From assembly GCA_900541415.1 (NCBI GenBank), contig UQJP01000043.1, positions 1 to 18,708 on the forward strand: 18,708 bases of DNA, read 5' to 3'. Positions within the stretch are counted from its first letter, which is position 1, and every line of letters starts with the position of its first letter. Position numbers and translations under genes: made by a program. Below are positions 6,870-14,426 of the stretch, one piece after another. Under the pieces are notes generated by a model. That model was given only the letters and a program-made list of their open reading frames with translations, was not told the DNA's origin and searched no databases. This DNA is from an uncultured Odoribacter sp. (lineage in GTDB: Bacteria > Bacteroidota > Bacteroidia > Bacteroidales > Marinifilaceae).

Positions 6870-7550
6870 ATGAAAAACAAATTAATTTATTCATTGGCCA
6901 TTCTTTTGATGGCATTCCTGGGTATTTCTTGTGATGATAAAGACGATGCTTCGTCTATTGCAGGAGCCTGGAATTATAGCACTCCTCACTTTATATTTGA
7001 ATACGCTCAGGATTCGGTGAGTATTACAATGGCTCAGGGGAAAAAGAAATCGATTGCCGTAGACGATCTGAAAGCCACTTTCCTACAGATGGCTACAGAA
7101 AAAATGAAAGACTACTTTACCGGAGTTGAGTTTAATTCCGGTAATCAAATGAAAATAAAAATGCAATTAAAAGACGGGGCACAAAGCTCTTTGAAGGCTT
7201 CTTACATACAAGCGGAATCCGTTATCGGAGTGGAGCTGGATGCTGACGACATGAAAGAACTTACCGGAACTTCCATGCAAATTCCACCCCTTAGTTTCAA
7301 ATACAAAGTAAATAACGATCAGTTGTTGATGTATTTCGAGCAGGTGTATCTACACTCGCTTGTTTCTATGATGCAGGATAAAATTGTAGATATGATTATT
7401 CCGATGATGGGGGTTGACGTTTCGCAATTACCTGAAAGTGCCGTAAATCAGATGAAAGAAAGCATAAAATCACAAATCTCTGTTATTTTCAATAATATTA
7501 TTCGTTTGGAAATAGGATTTAATTTAACCCGGGAAAACGTTTTAAAATAA
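6870..7550 (+). CDS. Acidic-leader lipoprotein, DUF4923-like, partner of the TonB receptor
   Basis: The 226-aa product has a lipoprotein signal with lipobox LGISC (Cys21 lipidated). The following DDKDD resembles the acidic export signal that sends Bacteroidetes lipoproteins to the cell surface. A GAWNY motif starts the mature domain, as in lipocalin-like DUFs of Bacteroidales, and DUF4923 is a possible match I could not test. The rest mixes strands with two amphipathic helices (residues ~165-205). There is no catalytic motif. It starts 27 bp after the receptor stop and its message ends at the terminator at 7578, so it is very likely co-expressed with the receptor and could act as a surface ligand-binding subunit. 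That role is inferred from position only. Confidence 0.75.
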   Translation: MKNKLIYSLAILLMAFLGISCDDKDDASSIAGAWNYSTPHFIFEYAQDSVSITMAQGKKKSIAVDDLKATFLQMATEKMKDYFTGVEFNSGNQMKIKMQLKDGAQSSLKASYIQAESVIGVELDADDMKELTGTSMQIPPLSFKYKVNNDQLLMYFEQVYLHSLVSMMQDKIVDMIIPMMGVDVSQLPESAVNQMKESIKSQISVIFNNIIRLEIGFNLTRENVLK

Positions 7551-7577
7551 AGAGAACATTTTTCCTATTATGATTCA

Positions 7578-7610
7578 ATACCGGATTTATTACAAATCCG
7601 GTATTTTTTT
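7578..7610 (+). terminator. Rho-independent terminator of the receptor-lipoprotein operon
   Basis: A perfect 11-bp stem, ATACCGGATTT (7578-7588) with AAATCCGGTAT (7594-7604), has a 5-base loop and is followed by T7605-7610. It lies 27 bp after the lipoprotein stop and separates it from sod. Confidence 0.93.
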
Positions 7611-7745
7611 GTATATTACTTCCCCACAATTTATGAATAATAGCCTTTACCCGGAAAAAGGGAAAGAAATCGGGCTGAGCGGTCAACTTTCAATGACAAT
7701 TTAACGTATAAATGTTCACAGGTAACCATTTAAAACTGAAATATA

Positions 7746-8396
7746 ATGAACAAAGAAACATGCAATTGCACCTTACTTTCGGAAGAAAAAGTAAATGCCA
7801 GGAATGGAGAAAATAAATTTACTCTGCAACCTTTATCTTATGCAGAAAATGCTTTAGCTCCCTATATCAGTGAGAAGACCATTCAATATCATTACGGGAA
7901 ACACCTTCTCGCTTATATCGACAACACGAACAAGTTGAAAGCCGGGACTGAATTTGATGATATGAAAATACAGGATATTGTCAAAAAATCTTCAGGAGGC
8001 TTATTCAACAATGCAGCTCAGGTATTTAACCATTACTTCTATTTCGAGGCTTTCCACGCACACAATGCCGCCAAAACCACTCCTCATGGCAGGGCAAAGG
8101 AATTGATCGATAAAAATTTTGGCAGTTTTGAGGACTTTAAGGAAAAATTCACGCAAACAGGAGTTTCTTTATTCGGTTCAGGCTGGGTGTGGCTGGTGAT
8201 TCATGAAGATAAGCTGGAGATTATGCCCGCAGGCAATGCTGATAATCCGTTGAAATACGGGAAGCGGCCTATCCTGACGATGGATGTATGGGAGCATGCC
8301 TATTACCTCGACACCCAAAACGCCAGGGCTAAATATATCGAGAATTTCTGGCAAGTGGTTAACTGGGATGCAATCGAAGAACGTTTAAAGAAATAA
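7746..8396 (+). CDS. sodB: Iron-type superoxide dismutase with an N-terminal extension
   Basis: This enzyme converts superoxide to oxygen and hydrogen peroxide. The metal ligands His49, His96, Asp180 and His184 fall at the E. coli SodB positions plus 23-24. QYHYGKH and DVWEHAYYLD surround the first and last ligands. Gln92 in AAQVFNH sits where iron enzymes carry the active-site glutamine, so iron is favoured, though Bacteroides-type enzymes can accept manganese. The usual QVWNH Trp is Phe here. The 216-aa protein is ~23 residues longer than E. coli SodB at the N-terminus. The extra segment starts MNKETCNC, is charged rather than hydrophobic, is not a signal peptide, and offers no later Met start. 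It is flanked by terminators and looks monocistronic; I saw no convincing promoter or Per box in 7611-7745. Confidence 0.95.
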   Translation: MNKETCNCTLLSEEKVNARNGENKFTLQPLSYAENALAPYISEKTIQYHYGKHLLAYIDNTNKLKAGTEFDDMKIQDIVKKSSGGLFNNAAQVFNHYFYFEAFHAHNAAKTTPHGRAKELIDKNFGSFEDFKEKFTQTGVSLFGSGWVWLVIHEDKLEIMPAGNADNPLKYGKRPILTMDVWEHAYYLDTQNARAKYIENFWQVVNWDAIEERLKK

Positions 8397-8399
8397 AAC

Positions 8400-8432
8400 A
8401 AAAATAGAGAGCCAATAAAGCTCTCTATTTTT
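8400..8432. terminator. Bidirectional terminator between sod and the DPP11 gene
   Basis: A perfect 13-bp stem, AAAAATAGAGAGC (8400-8412) with GCTCTCTATTTTT (8420-8432), has loop CAATAAA. The A-run on one side and T-run on the other give a U-tail on either strand, so it can serve the convergent genes sod and DPP11. Confidence 0.93.
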
Positions 8433-8454
8433 ATTTATAACGGGATAACTTCTT

Positions 8455-10590
8455 TCAGTTCACCAGTTCCATTTCACGAATCAGATGATTGGCTCCGGCG
8501 AATTTATCTATAATGAAAAGTACATATCGTATATCTACTGATATATTCCTGCAAATAGAAGCGTCGTATTGCATATCCGACATCACTCCGTCCCAGGCGC
8601 GGTCGAAATTTAAACCGATCAGCTCTCCCCTGGCATTCAATACCGGACTTCCGGAGTTCCCCCCCGTAGTATGGTTATTGGCGATAAAACATACAGGAAC
8701 TTCTCCTTGCTGGGTATAATTACCGAAATCTTTCGCGGAATAAATATCCCTTAATTTCTGGGGAACATTATAATCATATATATCCGGCTTATCTTTTTCC
8801 ATAATTCCGTCGAGTGTCGTGTAAGGTTTATAATACACGGCATCGAACGGCGAATAGCCCCCTACTTTTCCATAAGCTACCCTCAGGGTAGAATTCGCAT
8901 CGGCATAAAATTTCTTTTCCGGTTGCATTTCCATTAACCCGGCAAGCCATATCCGGTTCAATTGTGACAGTTCTTTTTGGATGGCAAGCAAAGAACTTCC
9001 GAGTTTTTGTGTATTGAATTTGCGGATAGAAGCCGCCAGCACATAAACCGGATCTTTTTCTAATGTCTGGACAGATTCTTCATGCAGCCCGTTTATAAAA
9101 TCTTCCATCCGTTCCGGACTTGTAAATACGGAACCTGCAAACAATCCGGCAGCAGATTTCTGATAATCCCCGGCTTTCCCCGCCTCTATGACGGCTGAAG
9201 GAATCCATTCCGGGGTTAAATTCCGGTTGTACAGCCTTAGCATTTCTGCCAGTATCTTTTCATCGGTGGCCGGATCGTAATTTTTATAAAATTTGTCGGC
9301 TTGTTTTTTCAGGCTTTCTTTACTGGACTGTTTTTTTACAATATCGACTACCGATAAAGCAAAACGGATCACTTCCGCTCCACCTAAACCGGCTTCATTT
9401 AAATAGGCAGAAGCTAATATTAAATCTTTTCGTCGCTCGTATAATTCCTTATATTTATCGATCAGTCCGTTATATTTTTCTTTGGAACTCGCCCACTGGG
9501 AAAACTCCTGTTCCAATTTCTGTTTTTGCAGAACGGTATTAAAGCGCTTCAACCCTTTCACTTCTCCCTGCCATTTTTTCCATGCATTGGCAACGCTGGC
9601 AGCTTTTGACGCATACTTAATCCTAAGCAGTTCGTCCGATTCCATAGCTTCATTAATAACATTCAATTTAGCTGTCCGGATGGCTATTTTATGAGGATTC
9701 TCTATATTTTGTAACTGTTCTACGGCAAAAGAAGTCAGATATTCATTCGTCGTTCCCGGATAACCGAACACCATGGTGAAATCTCCCTCCTGCACTCCGG
9801 CAGTAGATACTTTGAAATGCCGGGCCGGATGATAAGGTTTGTTTTTCTCTGAATACTCGGCAGGCTCGTTATTTTCTCCGGCATAAATCCTTAAAACGGA
9901 AAAATCTCCGGTATGCCGGGGCCAGGTCCAGTTATCGGTATCCCCTCCGAATTTACCGATTGCCGAGGGAGGAGCTCCCACCAAACGCACGTCCTTATAT
10001 ATTCTGAATACCGACATAAAAAACTGATTGCCATTAAAATAAGGTTTAATATTTGCCTGCAAATCCGTGCCTTTCACAGCTTTTGCCTCCAGTTTCTTTG
10101 AAATCTGTTTTATTTTCGCTTCCCTTTCCGTTTCCGTCATATTATCTTTCAACTGCGACATAATTTTATCCGTCACATCTTCCATTCGTACTAAAATAGA
10201 AGCTGTAATCCCGGGATTTGCAAGCTCATCGGCCTTCGTAGAAGCCCAAAACCCATCACGCAGATAATTGTGTTCCAAACTGCTATGCGACTGGATCATA
10301 TCGAAAGCACAATGATGGTTTGTAATAACCAATCCTTCATGGCTCACCAAATTCCCCGTGCAAAAGTGTGCGAAGGGATGTCCTTCCCTGCCTAAACCAA
10401 TGACTGCATCTTTTAGAGAAGCCTGATTAATGGCATAAACATCCTCGGCGGTCAGTTTAAAACCTTGCTTCTGCATATCCTCGATATTGTATTTTTTCAA
10501 CAACATCGGGATCCACATCCCTTCATCCGCTTTACAATTCAACTGAGTAATCAATGCTATAAGCACTAACAACATCGCTTGTCGTTTCAT
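8455..10590 (-). CDS. dpp11: Asp/Glu-specific dipeptidyl-peptidase 11 (S46 family)
   Basis: S46 peptidases cut dipeptides from peptide N-termini in the periplasm of Bacteroidetes that ferment amino acids. The 711-aa protein has a signal peptide (residues ~1-21). Its chymotrypsin-like triad is His93 (TNHHC), Asp229 (WPRHTGDF) and nucleophile Ser646 (GGNSGSP). In Porphyromonas gingivalis DPP11 the nucleophile is Ser655, and Arg673, eighteen residues on, binds the acidic P1 side chain; DPP7 has Gly there. Here Arg664 (GLNFDRAW) is also exactly +18, which supports DPP11 and Asp/Glu specificity. It starts 29 bp after maf on the same strand and may be the last gene of that operon, or have an unseen promoter. 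A two-way terminator follows the stop. Confidence 0.92.
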   Translation of the reverse strand: MKRQAMLLVLIALITQLNCKADEGMWIPMLLKKYNIEDMQKQGFKLTAEDVYAINQASLKDAVIGLGREGHPFAHFCTGNLVSHEGLVITNHHCAFDMIQSHSSLEHNYLRDGFWASTKADELANPGITASILVRMEDVTDKIMSQLKDNMTETEREAKIKQISKKLEAKAVKGTDLQANIKPYFNGNQFFMSVFRIYKDVRLVGAPPSAIGKFGGDTDNWTWPRHTGDFSVLRIYAGENNEPAEYSEKNKPYHPARHFKVSTAGVQEGDFTMVFGYPGTTNEYLTSFAVEQLQNIENPHKIAIRTAKLNVINEAMESDELLRIKYASKAASVANAWKKWQGEVKGLKRFNTVLQKQKLEQEFSQWASSKEKYNGLIDKYKELYERRKDLILASAYLNEAGLGGAEVIRFALSVVDIVKKQSSKESLKKQADKFYKNYDPATDEKILAEMLRLYNRNLTPEWIPSAVIEAGKAGDYQKSAAGLFAGSVFTSPERMEDFINGLHEESVQTLEKDPVYVLAASIRKFNTQKLGSSLLAIQKELSQLNRIWLAGLMEMQPEKKFYADANSTLRVAYGKVGGYSPFDAVYYKPYTTLDGIMEKDKPDIYDYNVPQKLRDIYSAKDFGNYTQQGEVPVCFIANNHTTGGNSGSPVLNARGELIGLNFDRAWDGVMSDMQYDASICRNISVDIRYVLFIIDKFAGANHLIREMELVN

Positions 10591-10619
10591 ATTTGTCGAT
10601 TTTTATATTTAAATGTTCA

Positions 10620-11192
10620 CTATTTCGGGGCGAAGCTTTTTAAAGTTTCATAAAGTTTTTGTACAGGCAACCCCATAACATTATAGAACGATCCGTCGAT
10701 TCGCTCTATTCCGATATACCCGATCCATTCTTGTATGCCATACCCTCCGGCTTTATCAAAAGGCTTATAACGATCCACATAATAGGTGATTTCTTCCTCC
10801 GTCAAATCCTTGAAATAAACATCCGTAAAGGCCGAGAATGTTTGCTGCTTTTCGGAAGTTGTCAAACAAACACCGGTTACCACTTTATGTTTTTGTCCGG
10901 ATAATTGATGCAGCATTTCGATAGCATGCTCCCGGTTTCGTGGTTTTCCCAGCACCTTCGCACCCAAACAGACAATTGTATCCGCCGTGATAAGCAGTTC
11001 GCCTGTTTTTAATTCCCCCTTAAAAGCGGCTGCCTTCAGGCACGATAAATATTCCGGAATTTCCTCTGGTAATAAAGTTTCGGGATAAATTTCTTCGGTA
11101 GGTTTCAATCTTACCTCAAAATCGAATCCGGCATCCCGCATCAACTGATGACGGCGTGGAGAACCGGAAGCTAATATTATTTTATATTCCAT
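10620..11192 (-). CDS. maf: Maf-family nucleoside triphosphate pyrophosphatase
   Basis: Maf proteins hydrolyse non-canonical or pyrimidine nucleoside triphosphates such as dTTP, UTP and modified forms to monophosphate and pyrophosphate. The 190-aa product has the family motifs: LASGSPRRHQLM at the N-terminus, ITADTIV with the catalytic Asp, LGKPRNREHA, and KPFDKAGGYGIQEWIG. This pattern fits the YhdE-like dTTP/UTP branch more than the YceF branch, but the choice is tentative. The ATG at 11192 is used; the frame could open two codons earlier at a TTG. It lies 46 bp downstream of the broken ubiA and 29 bp upstream of dpp11, within a minus-strand operon. Confidence 0.93.
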   Translation of the reverse strand: MEYKIILASGSPRRHQLMRDAGFDFEVRLKPTEEIYPETLLPEEIPEYLSCLKAAAFKGELKTGELLITADTIVCLGAKVLGKPRNREHAIEMLHQLSGQKHKVVTGVCLTTSEKQQTFSAFTDVYFKDLTEEEITYYVDRYKPFDKAGGYGIQEWIGYIGIERIDGSFYNVMGLPVQKLYETLKSFAPK

Positions 11193-11238
11193 AATCAATA
11201 AAATCTTTCTTTTCCAGGAACTACTTGTATTTTAGAGT

Positions 11239-12191
11239 TCAATCGGTAAAGAGAAATTGAAAGAAATGTTTCAGTAAAAAGCAACTCCCCATACACAACA
11301 CGGTAATCAGCCGGATCATCCGCAACTGGAACAATCTTTTTCCACTTTTCCCGCCGACAGACAACATATAAATTCCATAAGGCACCAATAAGGCCACGAT
11401 TCCGTAAACCAAAATAGATAACGACGATGAAAATAAGGTGAAATAGAAATAAATAACGGATAGGATGGCAAGAGCCGACAGGACTATTATCGTTGTTTTG
11501 GCCGCTTTTACACCCAACCGCACCGGAATAGTCTGGATTCCGTTTTCACGGTCGCCTTCTACGGAATAAATATCTTTATTGATTTCATACATCAGGATAT
11601 TCAGAAACAAAAACCATGAAAATCCACCTACCCAATTAAACATGAACATGAAGTTTGTTTCTGTTTCTATCAGAATATCAGCATAAGCCATATTCAACAG
11701 GGGTATTTCATACACCAGTACACTCATCGGAATCAGGGAAGCTAAGATAGCCACCAGCAGATTTCCGGTAATAAAATAGCGTTTGTATATAGAAGAATAA
11801 AACCATAAAATACCCGATACCAAAACGAATAAAATCCCGATTTTCCAAATTCCAGCAGCGATGCTCAGGTAAAATGCAATACCTATGGCCACGATGTTTA
11901 AAAGCGTATGTAAAAATATGGCCTCCCTCCGGCTTATACTCCTCCCCACAACACATTTTTCACACCTGAAATCCGGTCGGCCTTTGTATCGAAATAATCA
12001 TTGATGACATAGGCTCCCGCAATCAGGCAACACACGGAAATAACCAGCAAACTGAACGCCCAGTTTGTCATTTGAAGGCTAAAACCGTTTATATCCAGAA
12101 TCGGTTTTAACACAAAATACCTGACGGCATACATGGTGAAAGCTGCAAAAGCTATGGTCCGAAAACGGATCAGTTTGAGAATCTCGAACAT
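11239..12191 (-). pseudogene. UbiA-family prenyltransferase interrupted by a one-base frameshift
   Basis: UbiA enzymes are membrane proteins that attach an isoprenoid chain to an acceptor. The 5' part (ATG at 12191) carries the first Asp-rich motif NDYFDTKAD, then reads into WGGV and a stop at 11937. The 3' part, open from a GTG at 11949, continues with GRSISRREA, the block normally found just after the first motif. It also carries the second Asp-rich motif SVEGDRENGIQTIPVRLG and about seven membrane helices. One extra base near 11950-11955, such as GTGGTT for the observed GTGTT, would restore KNVVVGRSIS and a ~316-aa protein. Homologues in this Bacteroidales context are usually labelled geranylgeranylglycerol-phosphate geranylgeranyltransferase, with the substrate unproven. 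Both halves are otherwise intact, so recent mutation or sequence error is likely. Confidence 0.85.
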
Positions 12192-12261
12192 ATGTCTTTC
12201 AATATTTAGTGTTAAACTTATATTTCACATATCCCCTATTATAGAGTTATTTATCATTTTG

Positions 12262-12795
12262 TTACATGCTTCTCACATAACAGGTAGTGTCCATCCAGTC
12301 GCCCCTTGCTTTCAGCACTTGGGAAATAACATCCCGCACACATCCTTCCCCTCCTTTTACATCGGATATATACCTTGCAACCGATTTGATTTCCTCACAG
12401 GCATCCAACGGACATACCGGCAAACCGACCATGGTCATCACCGTATGGTCTGGAATATCGTCTCCCATATACATGACTTCCTCTGCCTGTAAATCATACC
12501 TGTTCATGATTTCCTGCAAAGCAATCACTTTGTTGGCCACTTTCAGATAAATATCCTCCTGTTTGACCCCCAGCTTTTCCAGCCGTTCCCCGATTCCGGA
12601 CGCTCCGCCTCCCGATATAACCGCAACGATATACCCTTTGCGTATGCAATACATCAGGGCATACCCGTCCTTGGTACAGGAGGTCCGGATGAGTTCCCCG
12701 TCGGGGGTTAAGTTCATGTCATGATGTGAAAGCACTCCATCCACATCAAATATAAAAGCCCTGATCTTTTTGAGTTCATCTTTAAAAAAAGCCAT
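12262..12795 (-). CDS. KdsC-like HAD-superfamily phosphatase
   Basis: This 177-aa cytosolic HAD phosphatase has the size and motif set of 3-deoxy-D-manno-octulosonate 8-phosphate phosphatase (KdsC/YrbI). The nucleophile motif is FDVDGVLS (Asp17, Asp19), ISGGGASG serves as the second motif, and MGDDIPDHTVM (Asp112, Asp113) binds magnesium. There is no cap domain, as in KdsC tetramers. KDO-8-phosphate hydrolysis for lipopolysaccharide is the default guess. However, the motif-II loop (ISGG rather than the usual TGR) and the neighbours (DUF2520, UbiA, Maf) do not point to LPS, so another sugar phosphate is possible. It begins 17 bp after the DUF2520 gene. Confidence 0.85.
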   Translation of the reverse strand: MAFFKDELKKIRAFIFDVDGVLSHHDMNLTPDGELIRTSCTKDGYALMYCIRKGYIVAVISGGGASGIGERLEKLGVKQEDIYLKVANKVIALQEIMNRYDLQAEEVMYMGDDIPDHTVMTMVGLPVCPLDACEEIKSVARYISDVKGGEGCVRDVISQVLKARGDWMDTTCYVRSM

Positions 12796-12812
12796 AATAT
12801 ATCTTTAAAATT

Positions 12813-13643
12813 TTACCATAATGTCAGCATTTGCGGTTTTTCTTCCGTTTCCGCTTTCGGCTCGTTCTTTACATTTGTTTCCCGGATAGAATCCGATAAC
12901 AAGGTATAGATGTTTTGCAACTTCCGGTTTCCCCGCAAGAGGTTTTTATGCATATTCAGAATACTTTCATCTCCCCGGCGTGCAGGACCCGTTTGTGCGT
13001 TTTCCGGCGACATAAGCATCACTTTATGGGCCGTTTCAAAGATCAGGGGACGCAACAAACTGAAATCTAACCCCTCGTTTTCCAAAATTTTACCTGCCAT
13101 TCCGTAAAGATGGTTAGTAAAATTATTGGCGAAGACAGCCGCTAAATGCAGGTATTTCCTGTTGTCCGAACTGACTTCCTCCACCCTGGAAGATAAGGAA
13201 GAGGCTATTTCCCTGATACTTTCAAGCACCTCCTTGCTCGATCCTTCAATACATAAAGGAATCTCACCAAAATTCAGGTCACGTTTTTTCGTGAAGGTCT
13301 GCAAAGGATAAAGCACTCCGAAATGTTCCCGGTAAGGTTGAAAAACATTCATGGGCACACTTCCGGAAGTGTGCAGTATCAATGCCGTATTATTAATCCT
13401 TACACTCTTAAACAAAGGCAATAAAGCATCATCGCTTACACAAAAAATATAAATATCCCCATCCGGATAAATAGCAAACAAATCTGCTGTGTAAGTTATC
13501 CCGGTTTTCCTCCCCAGCTCTCGGGCCGATTCGACGCTCCGGCTGTATATCTGACAAAGATTCAGCCCTGCTTTTAATAAAGCCGGAGCCAAGTGATGCG
13601 CCACATTGCCCGCCCCGATCAGCACGATCCTTTTATTATTCAT
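12813..13643 (-). CDS. Rossmann-fold DUF2520 protein (predicted NAD(P)-dependent)
   Basis: The N-terminal NAD(P)-binding Rossmann fold is shown by RIVLIGAGNVAHHLAPALL (GxGxxA), followed by CVSDDALLP and HTSGSVPMNV. The C-terminal helical half (residues ~130-255) includes AAVFANNFTNHLY, resembling the ketopantoate- and pyrroline-carboxylate-reductase folds that define DUF2520. The substrate is unknown. The 276-aa product ends in a charged tail rich in Lys and Glu (residues ~254-270). The ATG at 13643 is preferred to a TTG two codons upstream. That start overlaps the stop of the preceding gene by 8 bases, so the two are probably translationally coupled. It heads the DUF2520-HAD-UbiA-Maf order familiar from Bacteroidales. 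Confidence 0.88.
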   Translation of the reverse strand: MNNKRIVLIGAGNVAHHLAPALLKAGLNLCQIYSRSVESARELGRKTGITYTADLFAIYPDGDIYIFCVSDDALLPLFKSVRINNTALILHTSGSVPMNVFQPYREHFGVLYPLQTFTKKRDLNFGEIPLCIEGSSKEVLESIREIASSLSSRVEEVSSDNRKYLHLAAVFANNFTNHLYGMAGKILENEGLDFSLLRPLIFETAHKVMLMSPENAQTGPARRGDESILNMHKNLLRGNRKLQNIYTLLSDSIRETNVKNEPKAETEEKPQMLTLW

Positions 13644-14124
13644 ATTCAAATGCTATATTTTTAGGTTTTATCCGTCCCGATCTCAAATATTCCTTTAACC
13701 GTTCACAGGCCGTACAAATGTCCTGATAAAAGACTTCCGACACTAACACCAGTTGTCCGTCAATGTAGTTCAAATGACGATGTTTTTCATCCTGATCTGC
13801 TTTCGTAAATAGCAAAAGGTCATGTCCCGGAATAAAAGTATGCGTCATCTGGTTACGTAACTTATCGTACAGAAAATAATTATCGTTCAACAGGCGATAA
13901 CGTCCTCCGAACAATCGATTGACCCCGTAAGAAAAACGTTTGGCAGATTGCCCCTTGGCCTTCATCGGTTTATTATCCAAAAAGCCGCCCAGCACCTCGA
14001 TAGCCTGCCCCATACATACAAACGGCATATATGAAAGTTCCGCCTGCTGTAATTTTCCCAATTCTTTTACGATTACCTCGTCCAAAAACGTTTCAATTCG
14101 CTCTATCTGTTCCTTATTCTCCAT
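13636..14124 (-). CDS. Uncharacterised 162-aa cytosolic protein, first gene of the operon
   Basis: I do not recognise this protein. It is soluble, 162 aa, with no signal or membrane segment. A helical N-terminus (residues ~1-45) precedes FGGRYRLLNDNYFLYDKLRNQ (residues ~75-95, quoted as FGGRYRLLND and YDKLRNQ), HTFIPGHDLLLF, and a helical C-terminus with ICTACERLKEYL. The conserved-looking His, Arg and Asp residues might form an active site but match no motif I know. The frame stays open to 14214, but the ATG at 14124 (MENKEQIE) is chosen because the region before it is AT-rich and holds a promoter. The stop overlaps the DUF2520 start by 8 bases, so its role is probably tied to that pathway. 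Confidence 0.72.
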   Translation of the reverse strand: MENKEQIERIETFLDEVIVKELGKLQQAELSYMPFVCMGQAIEVLGGFLDNKPMKAKGQSAKRFSYGVNRLFGGRYRLLNDNYFLYDKLRNQMTHTFIPGHDLLLFTKADQDEKHRHLNYIDGQLVLVSEVFYQDICTACERLKEYLRSGRIKPKNIAFEYE

Positions 14125-14131
14125 AGATGAA

Positions 14132-14162
14132 CAAAAGTAGCGCAAATTATTGAATTTAGAAA
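14132..14162 (-). promoter_or_regulatory. Promoter of the six-gene minus-strand operon
   Basis: TACTTTTG (14139-14132, minus strand) fits the Bacteroidetes -7 consensus TAnnTTTG. Nineteen bases upstream TTTC (14162-14159) is a one-mismatch -33. Only 7 bp separate the -7 element from the ATG at 14124, implying a very short leader. Confidence 0.6.
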
Positions 14163-14398
14163 ATGAGGATATGAAATTGATTTTATAGAACAAATATGCA
14201 AAAAGAAAAATCATCGAATCTCAAAATCAAGCTTCGGCAATACGCTATAATAGAATGAATTTATCCATATATAAATTGTAGGTTGACTCCTCCTGTAAAG
14301 CGGCATATTGGTGGTGAGAGTGGAATTAGGCAATCAACAGACAGGATATGCCAAACATATTAACAATAGCACTTCTTCACGATCTCGCTTTTTTGTAT

Positions 14399-14406
14399 TA
14401 ATTTTG
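14399..14406 (+). promoter_or_regulatory. -7 promoter element for the class IV aminotransferase gene
   Basis: TAATTTTG matches TAnnTTTG exactly and lies 20 bp before the ATG at 14427, giving a leader of about 15 nt. No good -33 is seen at the expected spacing. Confidence 0.5.
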
Positions 14407-14426
14407 TAAAATCAAATTCATACATT

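Larger units (their letters stand above)
14125..14426. other. Divergent intergenic region
   Basis: This ~300-bp spacer separates two divergent transcription units and holds a promoter at each end (14132-14162 and 14399-14406). The middle (14170-14390) has no open frame with coding character, no T-tailed hairpin and no tRNA-like fold that I can see. A 7-base complementary pair (GGCATAT at 14301 and ATATGCC at 14346) is present but too weak to call. Confidence 0.7.

Noticed and set aside
7611..7745. Per box or -7 promoter upstream of superoxide dismutase
   Set aside because: No TAnnTTTG with a proper -33 and no 7-1-7 palindrome; the closest AT-rich matches have several mismatches.
10532..10546. 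Lipobox-like QLNC at residues 16-19 of DPP11
   Set aside because: Asn at -1 does not fit the lipobox, and S46 peptidases are normally soluble periplasmic proteins with a standard signal peptide.
11934..11964. Programmed -1 frameshift in the UbiA gene
   Set aside because: The sequence GTGAAAAATGTG lacks an X-XXY-YYZ slippery heptamer in frame and has no obvious downstream stem; mutation or sequencing error is simpler.
14125..14214. N-terminally extended form of the 162-aa protein starting at 14214
   Set aside because: The extension is Phe/Ile-rich by AT bias and overlaps the TACTTTTG promoter, so the ATG at 14124 is better.
14301..14352. Long-range complementary pair GGCATAT / ATATGCC in the divergent intergenic region
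   Set aside because: Only seven bases over a ~38-base loop with no further pairing; expected by chance.
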